A stretch of DNA of 49,121 nt from Bondarzewia mesenterica (taxonomy: Eukaryota; Basidiomycota; Agaricomycetes; Russulales; Bondarzewiaceae), in contig SGPL01000232.1 in the NCBI GenBank assembly GCA_004802705.1, positions 1 to 49,121 on the forward strand, read 5' to 3'. Shown in pieces: positions 34,053-46,661 of the stretch; position 1 is the stretch's first letter; every line of letters begins with the position of its first letter. The translations under genes were made by a program, and so were the position numbers. A model generated the notes under the pieces. The model had not been told where the DNA came from. It worked only from the letters and a program-made list of their open reading frames with translations, and ran no database searches.

Positions 34053-34790
34053 CTACTCTGAACATTGCAGAGGGATGAATTGACGGTCAACACAGTCTCG
34101 TTAGTGACCGTCTCGCTCACCTTCATTTGTCCAAGCCACTGCCCTTATGGGCGACCCATCACATCCATCAAGCCTCAGCGGCAGCAGACTGACGACAGGA
34201 TGTTTCGCCTCGAGCAGCACGTCCAGATTGTTTAGGTTCTCCGCAATGATTCCGCCCCTCCCCAGGATTTCTATGTGCACCTCATGCGTCGCTTTCTCCC
34301 CCTTTGGCACGATCCCGTCTGGACTCAGCGCATCTATTCCGATGACTCTGACACCCTGATCCACTATCTTCCTGGCCGCGTCCACGTCAAGGCGCGGACT
34401 GGCAGGGTAATCCTCCTGTCCCCAATGCTTCGACCAACCTGTGCAGAACAGCACCATCACCCCCGGCACCATCATGTCCTCATATGGTGATATATCCTCC
34501 CAAGTGATAACATCTCGAGGTTTTTTTCCCCGCACGTCGATGATCACGGCTGGTCCGATGAGTGCCGAGAGCTCTAGCTCAGACACACTCGCGCCACCTT
34601 CGATGAAGTGCACGGGTGCATCGATGTGCGTGCCCGTGTGCGAACCAAGACTGAGCAAGGACACGTTAGACCCATCCGCCGCGATGGAACAGACGCGTTC
34701 ACAGCTGTAGTGTGGATGGTCGGAGCAATAGCTTCCACCAGAGATGCTGAGAGGGTGGCTAAGATCGATGATGGCTTTTACGGGCGGCAT
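34053..34790 (-). CDS. cyclase / kynurenine-formamidase family metal hydrolase
   Basis: The protein starts MPPVKAIIDLSHPLSISGGS, the usual beginning of the Pfam Cyclase family (PF04199), and carries the metal-binding signature HTGTHIDAPVHF near residue 55. Further family blocks are DVRGKKPRDVITWEDI, FCTGWSKHWG, RVIGIDALSPDGI and EVHIEILGRGGIIAENLNNL. Known members hydrolyse N-formylkynurenine in tryptophan breakdown, isatin, or related cyclic amides; fungal paralogues are often uncharacterised, so no substrate is claimed. The main exon ends at a GTGAGC donor (34120) and a 63-nt intron leads to a two-codon last exon with TAG at 34053, giving 224 residues. Without that intron the frame stops at 34101 (229 residues). 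The start could be one base off because of my position count. Confidence 0.8.
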
Positions 34791-35328
34791 GGAGTTGGGA
34801 AAGGCTATTGACCCCCTTCCTCCTGCAACTCGATGTCCCTTTATGCGTTCGAAAGCCCAGTTTTTGTCTGAATATATGTCACCTCTAAATGATAGACGGG
34901 CCGATGAACCGTCCAAGCCTATCCGCGTGATACGAAGCGATTGAAAGAGTTGTTATCGAAATCTGGTAAGAAATTCAAAACACTCACTTGACTTGCGGTT
35001 GAGGTTCTCTTGCACCTGAGGGCGAGTTTCGAATTGACAGATATCACTCCCGTGTCGATTATTTCAAAACGAAGCGAAACCATACTTAAGAGAATAGACC
35101 TTAACCTTAATTTGGGGCTTCATCCGACGTACTTATACAACCTCAAGTTGACGTTGACGGCCCGCTATGAGTACGTCAATAATAGAAAAAGCCGTGAGCG
35201 ATGAGAATAAGGATTATGTACATTAAGTTCGCGATACGTTTAAAGCAAGCTGATAAAGAAATTTAGATTAACCGATTGACGAAAAGAACGAGATTGCAGG
35301 CAAGATGGAGCAGCACAGCGCAAGCCAT
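34791..35328. other. intergenic, no supported gene
   Basis: Upstream region of the cyclase-family gene and 3' flank of the F-box-like gene. The cyclase frame stays open upstream from a TTG at 34916, but no ATG precedes 34790. Confidence 0.4.
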
Positions 35329-36649
35329 CTACAGCTGCTGCGGTGGAAGATATGACACGCAGTCGTTGGCAGAAATGGCGCCGTCGTCGTCGCGGGGGAA
35401 TCGCAAACGCAGATATTGTCTCCTCTCTTCCTCCGTGAAGAGCACCTCCAGTTCCCACATAATATTCTTCTGCGCTTCGACAACGGCGGCATTGGATCCA
35501 TGGATTTCCAACGACCTGTTCAGCAACTTCATCAGACCGGGTAGCCCCATCGCCCTGACTTCTTCCCGCGACAACATTGGTATCTGGTGCGCGTCTATCT
35601 CGTATCGCCGCGCAATGGACTGGTGGAAATCATGGGATTGGATGGATAGCAGAGGGGTATTACCAGGAGTCTTTCGCGTAGCCTGGATCGGTTTTGGTTA
35701 AAAATTCAAGGTGAGATGTCAGAAGTTCAAAGAGATTAATTTTTTCGGATTCATGCTGCTCAGGCTCACCTTGGTGGGATTTTTGCGTGTAGCTTCAGAT
35801 AATACACCAGGTGCTCTCTCCACAATGAGAGAAAGACGTTTGACTGAATCAAATCACGTCAGCTCAAATCCACGTATTAAAAACACGAAAAACTGCACAC
35901 TATATTACTCACGTTTAGCCCATTTCGCGTAGTCGACGCCGACACCATGCATGAATTTATCAAGGAGAGGGGATCGAAGATAACCCCAGATTCTATTCCC
36001 CCCGGTGACCAGACCGTCGAATGATGCATCGGTATACATCTCTTTGATCAAATGATGTGCAGGTCTCGCTGAGCGTGAGACGATATCCCCGCGAGCAACG
36101 TTCGTGAGGTATATCATCCACAGATTAACAATCAGTGTCGGTGGCCAGGACGTGCCACCAACTTGCTTCACCTCATGTTCAAAGTTCATACCGTCGTGTT
36201 GCGCCACCAAGGCCAGCTTGCGGAAGACGGAAAGAAGTTTGCTGTAGCTCCCGACGGACCTGCATTCAAATGGCCGGAGTCAGGTCGAGAAAATCAAGAA
36301 ATACTTGATCTCATGAGCTCACCTTGCCTTCGTCAAAAACGTTGTGGGCAACAGGTGATCGAGAATGTCCCGCGTGACACGACAGAATTTTTTTTGAGGT
36401 GAGCAACAAGGACAGCATCGCGTCCCATTCCCATGGAGGCAGAACATCCGGTTGGAGGAGTATATCCGTCACAAAGTTTCCTATGACGGTGGCTATGATC
36501 TGGTATAGCAACTCATTGGGTAGAGCAGGCACCCGCTTCTTTTCGGTCCTTTCTAAATGGCCCCTGAAGCGAGCAGTAGCGATCGCACCAGTCGACCTTT
36601 TGAGGATGTTTAGAAGATCTAATTGAAACGCGAAGTCAGAGTACATCAT
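35329..36649 (-). CDS. F-box-like protein with one apparent frameshift
   Basis: Four exons (36649-36323, 36259-35913, 35843-35770, 35682-35329) give 366 residues if one A is removed from an A8 run (plus strand T8 at 36388-36395). As written, the frame drifts to SKKILSCHAGH and stops. With seven As it reads LLLTSKKFCRVTRDILDHL and every later intron phase fits. The beginning MMYSDFAFQLDLLNILKRS is followed by an F-box-like helix VPALPNELLYQIIATVIGNF. Later blocks are SVGSYSKLLSVFRKLALVAQ, TSWPPTLIVNLWMIYLTNVA and GNRIWGYLRSPLLDKFMHG, with an end SREEVRAMGLPGLMKLLNRS. It belongs to a mushroom-restricted family of unknown role as far as I can tell. The frameshift may be a sequencing error, because the rest is intact. 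Confidence 0.6.
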
Positions 36650-36682
36650 GCAGCTGATGATCGTGCCTACAGTATATTCCAA

Positions 36683-37293
36683 GCATGGATACTATGATGT
36701 GTTCGATGCACGTACTTAGGAAAAATTGCGAAAGCGTCGGGACTGACGGGGGGGAATAAGAAAGGATGCTGTCGTTGACTGCCAACTGAAGCGCAGAAAC
36801 AATGAGATGGGAAACACGTGAGGTGTGTCTTTTAACACGCAGTCACCAGTGGCACAATTGATCTGGTATACTTATATCAAGGTTCCTTCCGCCACCATTT
36901 CACGTCGCCACATTCCAAAGCTAATGCACAAAAGCGCACTCGTCATAGAAAGTGCCACATGACATCTGTATAATGAGTAAGGAAAGAAGCATGAGGCTAC
37001 TAGGACGATGGCTACGTACTGCTTTGGCCTTGACGTAGCTTGATTGTGTGCGTAAGCACAGCATTGCTAGCTGAGGGAGTAGCAAAAGTGCCATTCAAAA
37101 ATTCAAACGCGCTTTGAGTCACCGGTGATACTTAGATCGCCTGGTTGAAGAAAATTCTGTAAAATCGTGATGACCCAAGACTCATGATTAACGCTGAAAG
37201 TGAATCAAATCATGATTAGGTATGCGGCAGGGGATGTGATACAGAAAAATGCTCGGTATTGGGTGCACAAGTCGCGAAACGCACAGACTAAGG
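36683..37293. other. intergenic, no supported gene
   Basis: Upstream region of the F-box-like gene and 3' flank of the carrier gene. No frame, RNA gene or repeat found. Confidence 0.45.
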
Positions 37294-38561
37294 TTATCGT
37301 CGCAAAGCCAGAGCGATGGCAACAACTGTCTGTTCAACCCTATAATGGATCAATATGATGATTAATATCATTTTGTCTGCAAAAGTAACTTACCGCCGCT
37401 TCATCATCAATGTGATACCCTGACTCAAAAACCCCTTTGCGATCTGTGCCTCCAGGCCCTGATATAGTCCACCCGTGAACACATTCGTCTTCGTGTAAGC
37501 GTCATACAGAACGCTTTGAATCGAAGGATGTGAATCATCGGAATCGGAAGATTGGGACTTGGCCAATTGTACACGTGTCTTTGCAAGAATTAAAGGGTAT
37601 AGAATTGTAACCGCTGGACGCAGCAGAGATGAAGATACTCTTCTCCGACAGCCAAAGAATGACACGCACCTAACGAATTGGCTAAGGCTGCGCCGATGAA
37701 GTCTTGTCTAGGAGATGGCCTTCGGGTACCTGCGTATCGGAGCAAACTTCGACGATAAAGTTGAAAAAAGAAAAAAGTGAAAGATGGATTTAGCGAGAGT
37801 AAAACGGTCGTTTCGAATCCTGAATTATCCGTTAATTTGTGTCCAAGTTGGAACATGACATATCTCATAAAATTTACCTCGCCAAAAGCCTGCTAACCCC
37901 TCCTCCTGGTAAACCAACCTCACCACCCTAAGTAGCCCCGTCTCCTGCTTACTTCCCTCTACGACTTTCTCACCTTCGCCTTTCTCCACTCTTTTCTCAA
38001 CCTCCTGGATCTCGTCGTCGCTCCCTTCTCTTTCCATTTGAAGTCTGACGGTGATAATGCTCAGCGGACTGGATATCAAGCGGCTCGCTACGCCCGCTAT
38101 GAATCCGATGCATAGCTCTTGGGAAGCGGATAATAGCGGTGTCTTCGAGGGTGACGGGGAGCGGCGCATGAGGAGAAAGCGAAGAAATGAATAGGCATAA
38201 AAATATAGAAAGCTAGGAACGATCAGCTCAGGCCTCAGACTTCAGAACAAGAATTAAAATTTGTGTAAGCTCACCTGGACAAAATGGTCGAGGCAGTATC
38301 CGAATTCAGGCCATCGTACAGTGCAGAGATTCCATATTTCTTTACGGTATATATCAGGATGGCGAAAGCACCCCTCACGCCTATGGGAACGTTTATCAAC
38401 CAAATTCGACGATTTATGTGAGATTTACCTTGCAACTTCTTAGACCTGGTTGTCTGCAATCGCGTTGTCACCAGCTCAAGCGGGTATGATGCTGCGTTGG
38501 CTATGGCGCTTCCAATGGCGCCCGAAAAAGCTTGCACAATGGGTGGTAGGGTGCTGGTCAT
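37294..38561 (-). CDS. peroxisomal-type carrier (mitochondrial carrier family)
   Basis: Six exons (38561-38429, 38380-38275, 38212-37878, 37819-37670, 37613-37394, 37339-37294) give 329 residues in exact frame. The three carrier repeats are visible, each with its Px-motif: YPLELVTTRLQ, SPLSIITVRLQME and YPLILAKTRVQ, joined by transmembrane stretches such as FLYFYAYSFLRFLLM. The second matrix loop carries a charged insert (EVEKRVEKGEGEKVVEGSK). The overall pattern, especially the third repeat and the end GFLSQGITLMMKRRVEQTVV, resembles peroxisomal adenine-nucleotide/CoA carriers (Pmp47, ANT1, SLC25A17), which supply ATP for fatty-acid activation inside peroxisomes. The exact substrate is inferred. 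The last exon is only 46 nt. It is divergent from a beta-oxidation gene. Confidence 0.82.
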
Positions 38562-38844
38562 CGACCCAGATAGCGTCGACAAAATTGTAGTGGTGGTAAG
38601 TGTTAAAGGCTCTCGACATGATCGTGTTTGGTTTTACTTCGATGAGTTCGAGTTGGTCCTCCAACGAACATGAACGACGTCATATTTCAACCGGGGTAAC
38701 CACGTGAATGCATTAAAGCTTAACTCCGGAGAGTCGGAGGGCGTGCGGGGAGGCGGCAGAGAGCGGCAAACCGTCGAAAATCACGATCACTCGAGTTCGT
38801 CCTGCTTTCTATTTCTTCAACTGAACAAGCAGGTCTTAGAAAGT
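38562..38844. promoter_or_regulatory. shared divergent promoter of carrier and dehydrogenase
   Basis: 283 bp separate the two start codons. The interval contains a CACGTG E-box at 38701-38706 and the palindrome CTCCGGAG at 38724-38731, a form used by fungal zinc-cluster regulators. No CCTCGG oleate-type element was seen. That these sites act is inference. Confidence 0.45.
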
Positions 38845-40258
38845 ATGGCTCAGGTTGTTACTCATGGAATTAAAACTCTTGGTGTGCTGGGTGCCGGACA
38901 AATGGGTACGTTAAGCCCTCCTGAATGGTATCCTAATGTTCAAGGCTGATTACTGGTGGTTTATTCTTTAGGTCTGGGCATAGCATATGTCGCCGCTCTA
39001 CGTGCCAAAGTGCCCGTTTTGCTTCATGACCGCTCGGATGCCCAAGTTGAAAACGGCCTGAAGCTCATGGACAAGTTATTGGCCAAGGACGTGGCCAAAG
39101 GCAAGATTAATGAGCTTGACGCGAAGGAAGCCAGAGATCGCGTCACTGTCGTTGAAAGCGCGAAAGGGCTCGACGGCTTGAGAGACGTAGGCATGGTCGT
39201 CGAGGTATATGCACAGTCCAAGTCGTTTTCTCTGGCATCCATGCTAATCAAAGAACACGCTTTGTAGGCAGTTTCAGAAAAGCTTTCTCTCAAAGAAACT
39301 ATATTCAAGTCCTTGTCTGCGACCCTGAATCCTGATGCTATCTTGGCCACCAATACTTCCTCTATTTCTATCACGAAAATCGCTGCTGCTGCCATCCCAG
39401 AAGGGCAAACAGCGGCGTCTGAGGCGGGCAAAAGGAGCGCGTCTCGCGTTGTGGGTATGTCATGTCATGTTGCACATCTTCAAGATTTCGTCTCTTCAAT
39501 TAACGTTTCAGGACTTCATTTCTTCAACCCTGTACCTGTCATGGTACGCACGCGATGCCACTTCACTTCAGCCTTCGTACGTTAAACACATAAGGCTATG
39601 TCTCCTTCGTAGAAACTTGTTGAGATTATCTCTGCCCTCCAAACTTCCGAAGAAACGCTTGACCGTGCACGGTCGTTCGCGGTCGCTTGCGGCAAAGAAG
39701 TGACAACTTCGCGGGATGTTCCCGGATTTGTCTCCAATGCTCTCCTGATGCCCTTCATCAACGAGGTATATTCACTTTTGTCTTCTTATCTCTTCGATAA
39801 TACTTGATGAATCATTCATTCAGGCAATTATGTGGCTCGAGAAGGTATGGCATCTTTCATATCAACATGCGATGGAAAAAGGCATTACTCACCTGACTTG
39901 CATAGGGTGTCGCTACTCGCGACGATATCGACAAGACACTGAGGCTTGGAATGAATCATCCAATGGGCCCACTCCAACTCGGTGCGCTGCGTACCTTATC
40001 ACGTCGTGACCGTTTACTGACCTGCTTCGTTCTAGCTGATTTGCAAGCATTCTTTTGTCCGTCAACCCATCTTTTGTCACGCTCATATCTTCACTCTACA
40101 GCATCGGTCTGGACACCTGCCTCGCGATCCAACAAACGCTCTACCAAGGAACGGGCGACTCAAAGTACCGTCCCAGCGTGCTCTTGGAGCGAATGGTTGA
40201 CGCGCAGTGGTACGGGAAGAAGAACGGAAAAGGCTTCTATGAGTATAACAACCAGTGA
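38845..40258 (+). CDS. 3-hydroxyacyl-CoA dehydrogenase
   Basis: Nine exons (38845-38905, 38972-39204, 39268-39454, 39512-39543, 39613-39765, 39824-39844, 39906-39981, 40036-40042, 40102-40258) give 308 residues in exact frame, the normal length of the monofunctional enzyme. It oxidises 3-hydroxyacyl-CoA with NAD in beta-oxidation. The Rossmann motif [11 protein letters not shown] is at residues 15-25; [23 protein letters not shown] and the catalytic-histidine motif [17 protein letters not shown] follow. The helical dimerisation domain includes [37 protein letters not shown] and [12 protein letters not shown]. There is no C-terminal SKL-type signal and no obvious mitochondrial leader, so location is open. 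Exon 6 has 21 nt and exon 8 only 7 nt; the intron after exon 8 begins with GC. Confidence 0.9.
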
Positions 40259-40472
40259 TGTACCTGCAATGCATCACCAACTAGCCGGTTCTTTTCTCTG
40301 TTATCGAATTGTCGATCAGCTTTTGCATCTCGTTCACCTCAATGACTTCTTTTTACTGCAAGATGGACAATCGAGGACTGAATACCGAATTATCGCAGAG
40401 TCATACTAGATAGAGTAACGAATAGTTTTGGTGTACCGCGAGATCCTTAGCCACTATTGAGACAGTAAGTAC

Positions 40473-43400
40473 TCATGCCCACATCGCCTTGAACTTCTCT
40501 CCAAATTCGTTCGTGACCGCATTCACCACCTTGTATACCTTCCAGTCCCGCTCTGATAATCCAGAAGGCCGGATGAACGTGTGCAGGTGGCCAACGTCCA
40601 CCTCTTCCTTCTCTTCAGCCTCCGCCGGATCCTGAGATTCGAACCCACTATCAGCCTCCAACTCTTCCGAGTCAACGCCCACTGCGGCGCCCGCCTCCCG
40701 AGATGCCTTCACGAGCAGGTTTTCCACTTCCGCGCGAATGACCATCAATGACATGTAGAAGTCCTCCAATATGTACCAAACATCACCGCGCCGGATGCCG
40801 TTGAATGTAACGAGTGCTTTGGCTTGCCCATGAATATAAAAATCGTATATGTGGGCGTTCAGCGCAAACGGCCTTGCTTGGTCTCCTGGAAGCGCAACGA
40901 TGCGCTCGACCGAGGGGATGGCGTGCTCGTTGAGGTGGACACCCCGTCTGACGGTGTTGGCTAACTCTTGGACACTGTGGAACCGATCTGCATGCCCAGA
41001 ATTGGCTACGAAGGGCGAACGTGCAACGGGGTGAACGGCAGTATCTCGAAGATGACTATGGAAAGGACTGTCGAAGGATATTTGACGTCCAAAAGCTTGC
41101 TCGCTGAGGGGAAGTCGATCGTCCGGTTCGAGCTGTGAGGCGTATTGACCGGCGAACGTAACTGCGTACGCCGTGAAAATTTCTAGAATTTCCTCATGGT
41201 GCTTAAGTAGCGCCTTGCGTGCCTTGTTCATCATCGACGGTAGGACAACACACGACGGCCCTTTCCCAATGAGTTCCCGAACATTCTCCTTCGTCGCGTA
41301 GACCTCTGGAAGATATCGGCGACCGAATAAATGACTTGCCAGGAGCATAAATTCCCGCTGAGCCTTTTCCTCGCTGGGCTGCAAACAGATATCGTGAATC
41401 ACCCCGCTTTGGAGCAAGGTGACCATGGCGAGATTGCTCGGCTCTGTGTAGTACAAGTGAGAAGCGACACCGAAGAGATTGATGGGTTTCCCATCTTGGT
41501 CCAGTAGACGCGCGCGACGGAGGTATTCAATGCTGAAACGAAGATGATGCAAGAGTTGGTCTTTTCCCACATCGGAGCTGAAACTGATCTGGGGGAGTTG
41601 TAGTATACTTTGAATAGCTTTGACGGCATAAGGCGCATCGTCGGATCCGTGAAGAAGATTGAAAAGACGAAGTGAGAGCGTCGAGGACATAGGGAAGTTT
41701 CCGTTAAGACCTGGCAGTCTTGACAGCATGAGACGTTGAATACGATCCAATTGCAAGCCGTAGAAGACCACTCGACCGAGCAAATCATATCCGCGACGTC
41801 CAGCCCGTCCAGCACATTGCCGATACTAAGAACAAAGTAAGAAGGCAACGTGAAAAGTAACTGTTCCTGATGACTTACCATCAAAGCAGTAAGGAAGGGC
41901 GAGTCACCACAGAAAACAGACGTCCTAGTGGGGGCATTGATACCCAACGCCAATGTGCCTGGATCGAACTATATCAAATCATCCTCAATAAATATAATTG
42001 ACGATGACATACCCGTCGCAATCACCACTCGCAGGAACCCTATTCGGAAGAGCCTGTTCATATGATTGAGAAATTTGGAACGAGGCAAATGGTAGTAACG
42101 ACTCCACTCACCGTTCAACAAGGCTCCTGTAGGCTTTATTCATACCGGCATGATGAACACCGACACCTCGTCGCAAAGCTGGGACAGCCCATGTGGGAAG
42201 AGTGATCCGCCGACGCAACAAATCCACTATGTCTTCCAACAAATCCTGCTTGCCGTAGCCCCTAGGGAAGGTAGAAAATGTGAACTGAGGCGAGGGATCA
42301 GCTGGATCAAAACTGCTTTCCCATGACAAGTCTTCCATTTTCTTCGACTCCTCCAATTCGTCCTTCCTCATCTTCGATAGTCGTCGAGCACGTTCCTTCT
42401 CTATCACCTTCCATTCCTCCCACCGATCGATTTTTGTCTTCCACTCTTCACTTTTTGCACGCCAGGCTTGTTCTCCTTCTTCCAGTACCTGCACGATCGT
42501 CATTGCCATCTCCTCACATTCACTTCGATCAAAATTGAATAGAAGAGCGGGCTATACCATAAAATCACGTATCTGTTGATCAAGGACGAAAAGTTTGAAA
42601 GATTGGGAAGACGCACTAGATCACCACTCGCATGCAAATCTGCGAGAAGGGGAACAAGCCCATCCATAAAGGAAGCGTTACTTGGAGAAGTATTCAGCAC
42701 ACTCTCGTCGGTTTTGGCGACGATAGGGTCTTGTAACTGGCCAACAACTCTCCTCAAAGGAGACGATGAGTCGTTGATATCGGACGAGGCCACCAATGAA
42801 GACAATACATCCTTGATGGCCGCCTCGTACCTCAAGACATCTTTTTGCTTGAGGAATGCGGCCGGAGCGAAGAACCGCGTCGGATCGAGATCGTCCAGAC
42901 CAACAACGCCGCCCGCGGTGCAGTCGCGGAGCGCTCCATACAAATGAAGTAAATCCACACTCTCTAGCGAAAGGTCGGACGGAAGAGAAGTGGCCCCAAA
43001 CGACAAGACAGAAATAGGATGAATGAACCTCATCAGATCTTCCGATTGATATTTGTTCAACCCGGTGAAAACGGATCCGGATTCGTGAGTAGTGTTGGAG
43101 TTTCTCATCTGGGGGAAATACGCAAACTTCCGGAGGTGCGAGTAGCGGTGCGGATAGTGAATAAATTTGTGTTGGAAACCCTTCGCAGTCTGGACATGTT
43201 CCAGCCAAGTGTTGAACTTGTTGGCTTCCCCGATAGTTGCGGAAAGGCCACTAGAGGCATCTCAGTGAGACCGACGAAGGTGAAGGATAGGTAATTGGAC
43301 AAACATGATGGGGCAAGGCGCCAGCAAAATTATCTGTTCCCAAACGGACCCTCCTTCATGTTGGCCAATGGTATGAATTTCATCAAGAATAATTCTGAGA

Positions 43401-46400
43401 TCCGCAGGTGAATTCGAAGTACAGCGAATATGTCAAATAGATCTCACCGTTTAATGCGAGGAGTCCAACTTCTTGCAAGTGATGGAGATAACAACATGAT
43501 AGCGAACATCTCGGGAACGGTGACAAGAATTTGGCATTTTTGGGGTTCATGCACGCGATAGTCTCTGGTGTGTATGGCCCAACATGTCCCTGAGTAGCAG
43601 ACAGTTAGAACGCCAATTCAAGACAACATTGAGACCCGTGCGAATGACTAACTGCCAGGCAATTCCTTCTTAAATCGGGCGTAGACTTCAGCGGCAACTT
43701 GATTGACCAAAGCCTTCGTAGGTGCCACATAAACGAGTATTCCATCGTCAGAATCCTTCAACACTTTTTCCATTGCGTAAAAGGAAATGAACGTCTTCCC
43801 GGCACTAGTCGGCGCTGAGAGCATGGATCGATGCCATCATTCAATCTGGACGCGACAGAAGGCATTAGAATGGCTCACCGACGACAAGTACGGAGCTGTC
43901 CGCATCCAGACAGTCTAAAACCTCACGCTGCCAAGCGTCGGGTTCGAAGCTGACACGTGCATCAGGTTTGCTATCCATACTTCTGTCCATGTACTCGCCA
44001 AACAAACGAAGCTGCCATTGTGCTGGATGCTCAGTGATACACATGAACTTGTAGTCTCGGACAGGTTTTTTGGTCTTTGATCTAACGAGTTTTATGAAGT
44101 CGAATGTGAGAGGTCGGTCGGATTCCACCGGCAGCGGATTCGACAACGAGGACATCATAGGTGGAATGTAGTCGACAAAACCCAAGACAATGAGAACGGA
44201 CTCCAGGATGGAAAGTACTGTCTGCGTTAGCTCCGGTTTCGAATAAAGTTTGTGAACCATACGCATGATTTTGACCGTGTATAGATCGCGCATAGCCGCA
44301 ATCTCCTGCGCAGCTTTCGAACTTGGGTCATCAACGTCATAGGGGCTCATTTCTTCTATCCACTGTCGCAACTCGAGATTGAGGCCGTAAAGATCCATCT
44401 CGATAGAAAGCCATACTTGATCGCTCGCTCGATCAGATCGACTAGGATCTTGTAGATATGCAAGATGTTGTTTCTTCTTCCCGATGCTGGTCAACTTGAA
44501 CATCTCTGCTAGTCGATCACGCCACCAGACCCTGTACCTCTCTTCGTCTTTGGACTTCTTGTCTTTGATATTTTGATTCTTCAATTTCTCGGACTTTGAC
44601 AGAGGTTTATCCTTCTCCTTCTTACTACGCCGAACGTAGTCGGGCTTCTTCTGCAAAGAGGAAAGGACATGAGATCGTAGCAATGCCTCGAACTCGGAAA
44701 ATGACTAAAATCGGCCTACCTGAATCTCGCTCGACACCCTTGTTCCAACAGCAAGAATAGGCTTCGGGCTGCTAGGGATTCCAACAGACCCCATCAATGA
44801 TTGAGCCAGCCGCTGTAGCGACGCCATGAAGAACTGCTCAGTCCGCAGTCTACGCTGGCGCTGCCAAGCTGTGGCTGGCTTCGGTGCCTCGCCGCCCAGA
44901 TGCTTCGGCAAGATGCTTCGCTTGTGATTGTGCCAATGTTTGGTGTCGGTGAAAGCAGTACCTTGACTGAACTCTAGTCGAGTAGGGGGCAGGCTCGCAT
45001 TAGATTCTGCAACTGTCACATGAACAGCAGCGAGCTCGCTGTCGAATACAGGATTGTCAAATGGAAGAAGAGCGATGGAGGGTTCCATGTTGGCAGCGGC
45101 AACGAGGTCAAGGTTGTTACTGGGATTCGGGAAGCGGGAGGCAAGTTTGTTCAAAGCAACCGGAGGCGCACGAGCAGCCAACCAGATTTTCTGCAAGCGC
45201 GAATGAAGCTCGTCGCCTACCAGGCCTGAGAGGGAAGTGTCCATGTGAGAGACGACAAAAGCAATCAGGCTGATGAAGACTCGTCCGTCGACATCCAAGA
45301 TGATTCCAGAGTTTGATCCAAGAGTCTCAAGAGCAAGATATGCGTGAGGAAGGAAAGAGTGCAGAAGGCATTTCGTCAAATCGGGGTGCAGCCTCTCGAG
45401 CGGTCTGGCCCTTTCATCGACAGAAAGCGTCTTGACCAGAATACAATGAAGGACAAACAGATACACCAGTTCCGAAGACGCCTCGTTTGTGTGAGAAGCG
45501 AGGAGAAGCAACTTAGAGAAATCTGTGAGGAGGGAGTCGATCGCGAGTTCACGCTCTGATGATGCTGGGATTACTGGGACTTTGATATCACCGCGGCGCT
45601 GTGTGTCAGCCAGGTTCAAGGCCTTCAGTGCCGAAGCGAACTCATTCCATACGACTACAGGAACCTTTCCCTCTGCATGAAGATCGAAGTGCTGTTCAAA
45701 GACGAAAGCAAAAATCTACGTGGAAGGATGGGCATGAGCAATGCTGTTATGACTTCAAATATGATTCCCGACCTTTGAATCTCGGAATTCACTACCGCGA
45801 AGCAAAGTGACCGCAAGACCTGAAGAGAGCAAGCGGAAGATGAAGGTTCGTTGCACCAGAATGCGTTCTGCGTCCAGAGGACTGCTGTCCATGACGCCCC
45901 CGTCGTTGGTCATCACGAACATCGGCTGCCATTAAATCAACAACGATTATCATGTTGAAAAAAAAAACACGAATCTCACTCTAGTCTTGCGTTGATAGTT
46001 TGTCCAAGCTTCGTCAGAGAGATTTTTGAACGTGTGGACGGCCAAGTCCATTTTTTGCGCGTGCTTGATGAGATGATCGAAGAGGATTATTCGTGCAAGC
46101 GCGCGAGATGTTGTTACAAAGGTCGACCCTCCTGTTTTTAGGGTGAGGTGACGGAAGGCTACCAGAGAGAAAGTTCAATCAGAAAGTTTGGAGATACGCA
46201 TATCGACCGAACAAACCTTCCCAGAATACGATGTCGAAGACAGCTGAGCGTCTGATGAGTTCATGCAGCAGCCTCTCCATGGAGTGCAATGCATGTAAGA
46301 TCTGAAAACTGGGATCTAGAAGCATGGGCATCCAAAGACTCGTCACCACGCGTGATAGAGAGATATTTTCGAATGTATCAAACCTTCCTCGCGTGCAAGG

Positions 46401-46661
46401 GCCAACAACGGGTCGTCCAGGACAGTTTGCAGTAACGCTTCGCCTACAATTATGGTCAAAAACCATGTCTGGGAAAATTTTTAAGCACAAGGTAGTCGTA
46501 CCATCCAGTATAAATCGTTCATTGCCAGCGTAGTCGCCAACGAGGTCCATCCATCTGGCCTTCTTAGCAATGTTTCTATACCAATTACTGTCTATGACCT
46601 CTAACGCTGCCTCGGGCCCAGTCATAATTTGGCTGGACTCGGGAGACGTAGAAAGTGACAT
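40473..46661 (-). CDS. DDX60-like Ski2-family RNA helicase
   Basis: Fifteen exons by hand (46661-46502, 46443-46384, 46315-46217, 46158-45980, 45925-45773, 45715-44720, 44650-43879, 43814-43653, 43589-43448, 43394-43305, 43250-42617, 42551-42112, 42053-42013, 41958-41879, 41825-40473) sum to 1786 residues in exact frame. Helicase motifs in order: I, APTSAGKT near 808; II, DEIH near 912; III, SATIG near 942; [14 protein letters not shown] near 1310; [14 protein letters not shown] near 1340. The N-terminus ([33 protein letters not shown]) and [13 protein letters not shown] match the long DDX60 N-region. After GDL comes [16 protein letters not shown], the DDX60 insertion point. DDX60 assists RNA sensing in animals; the fungal role is not known. 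Confidence 0.88.
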
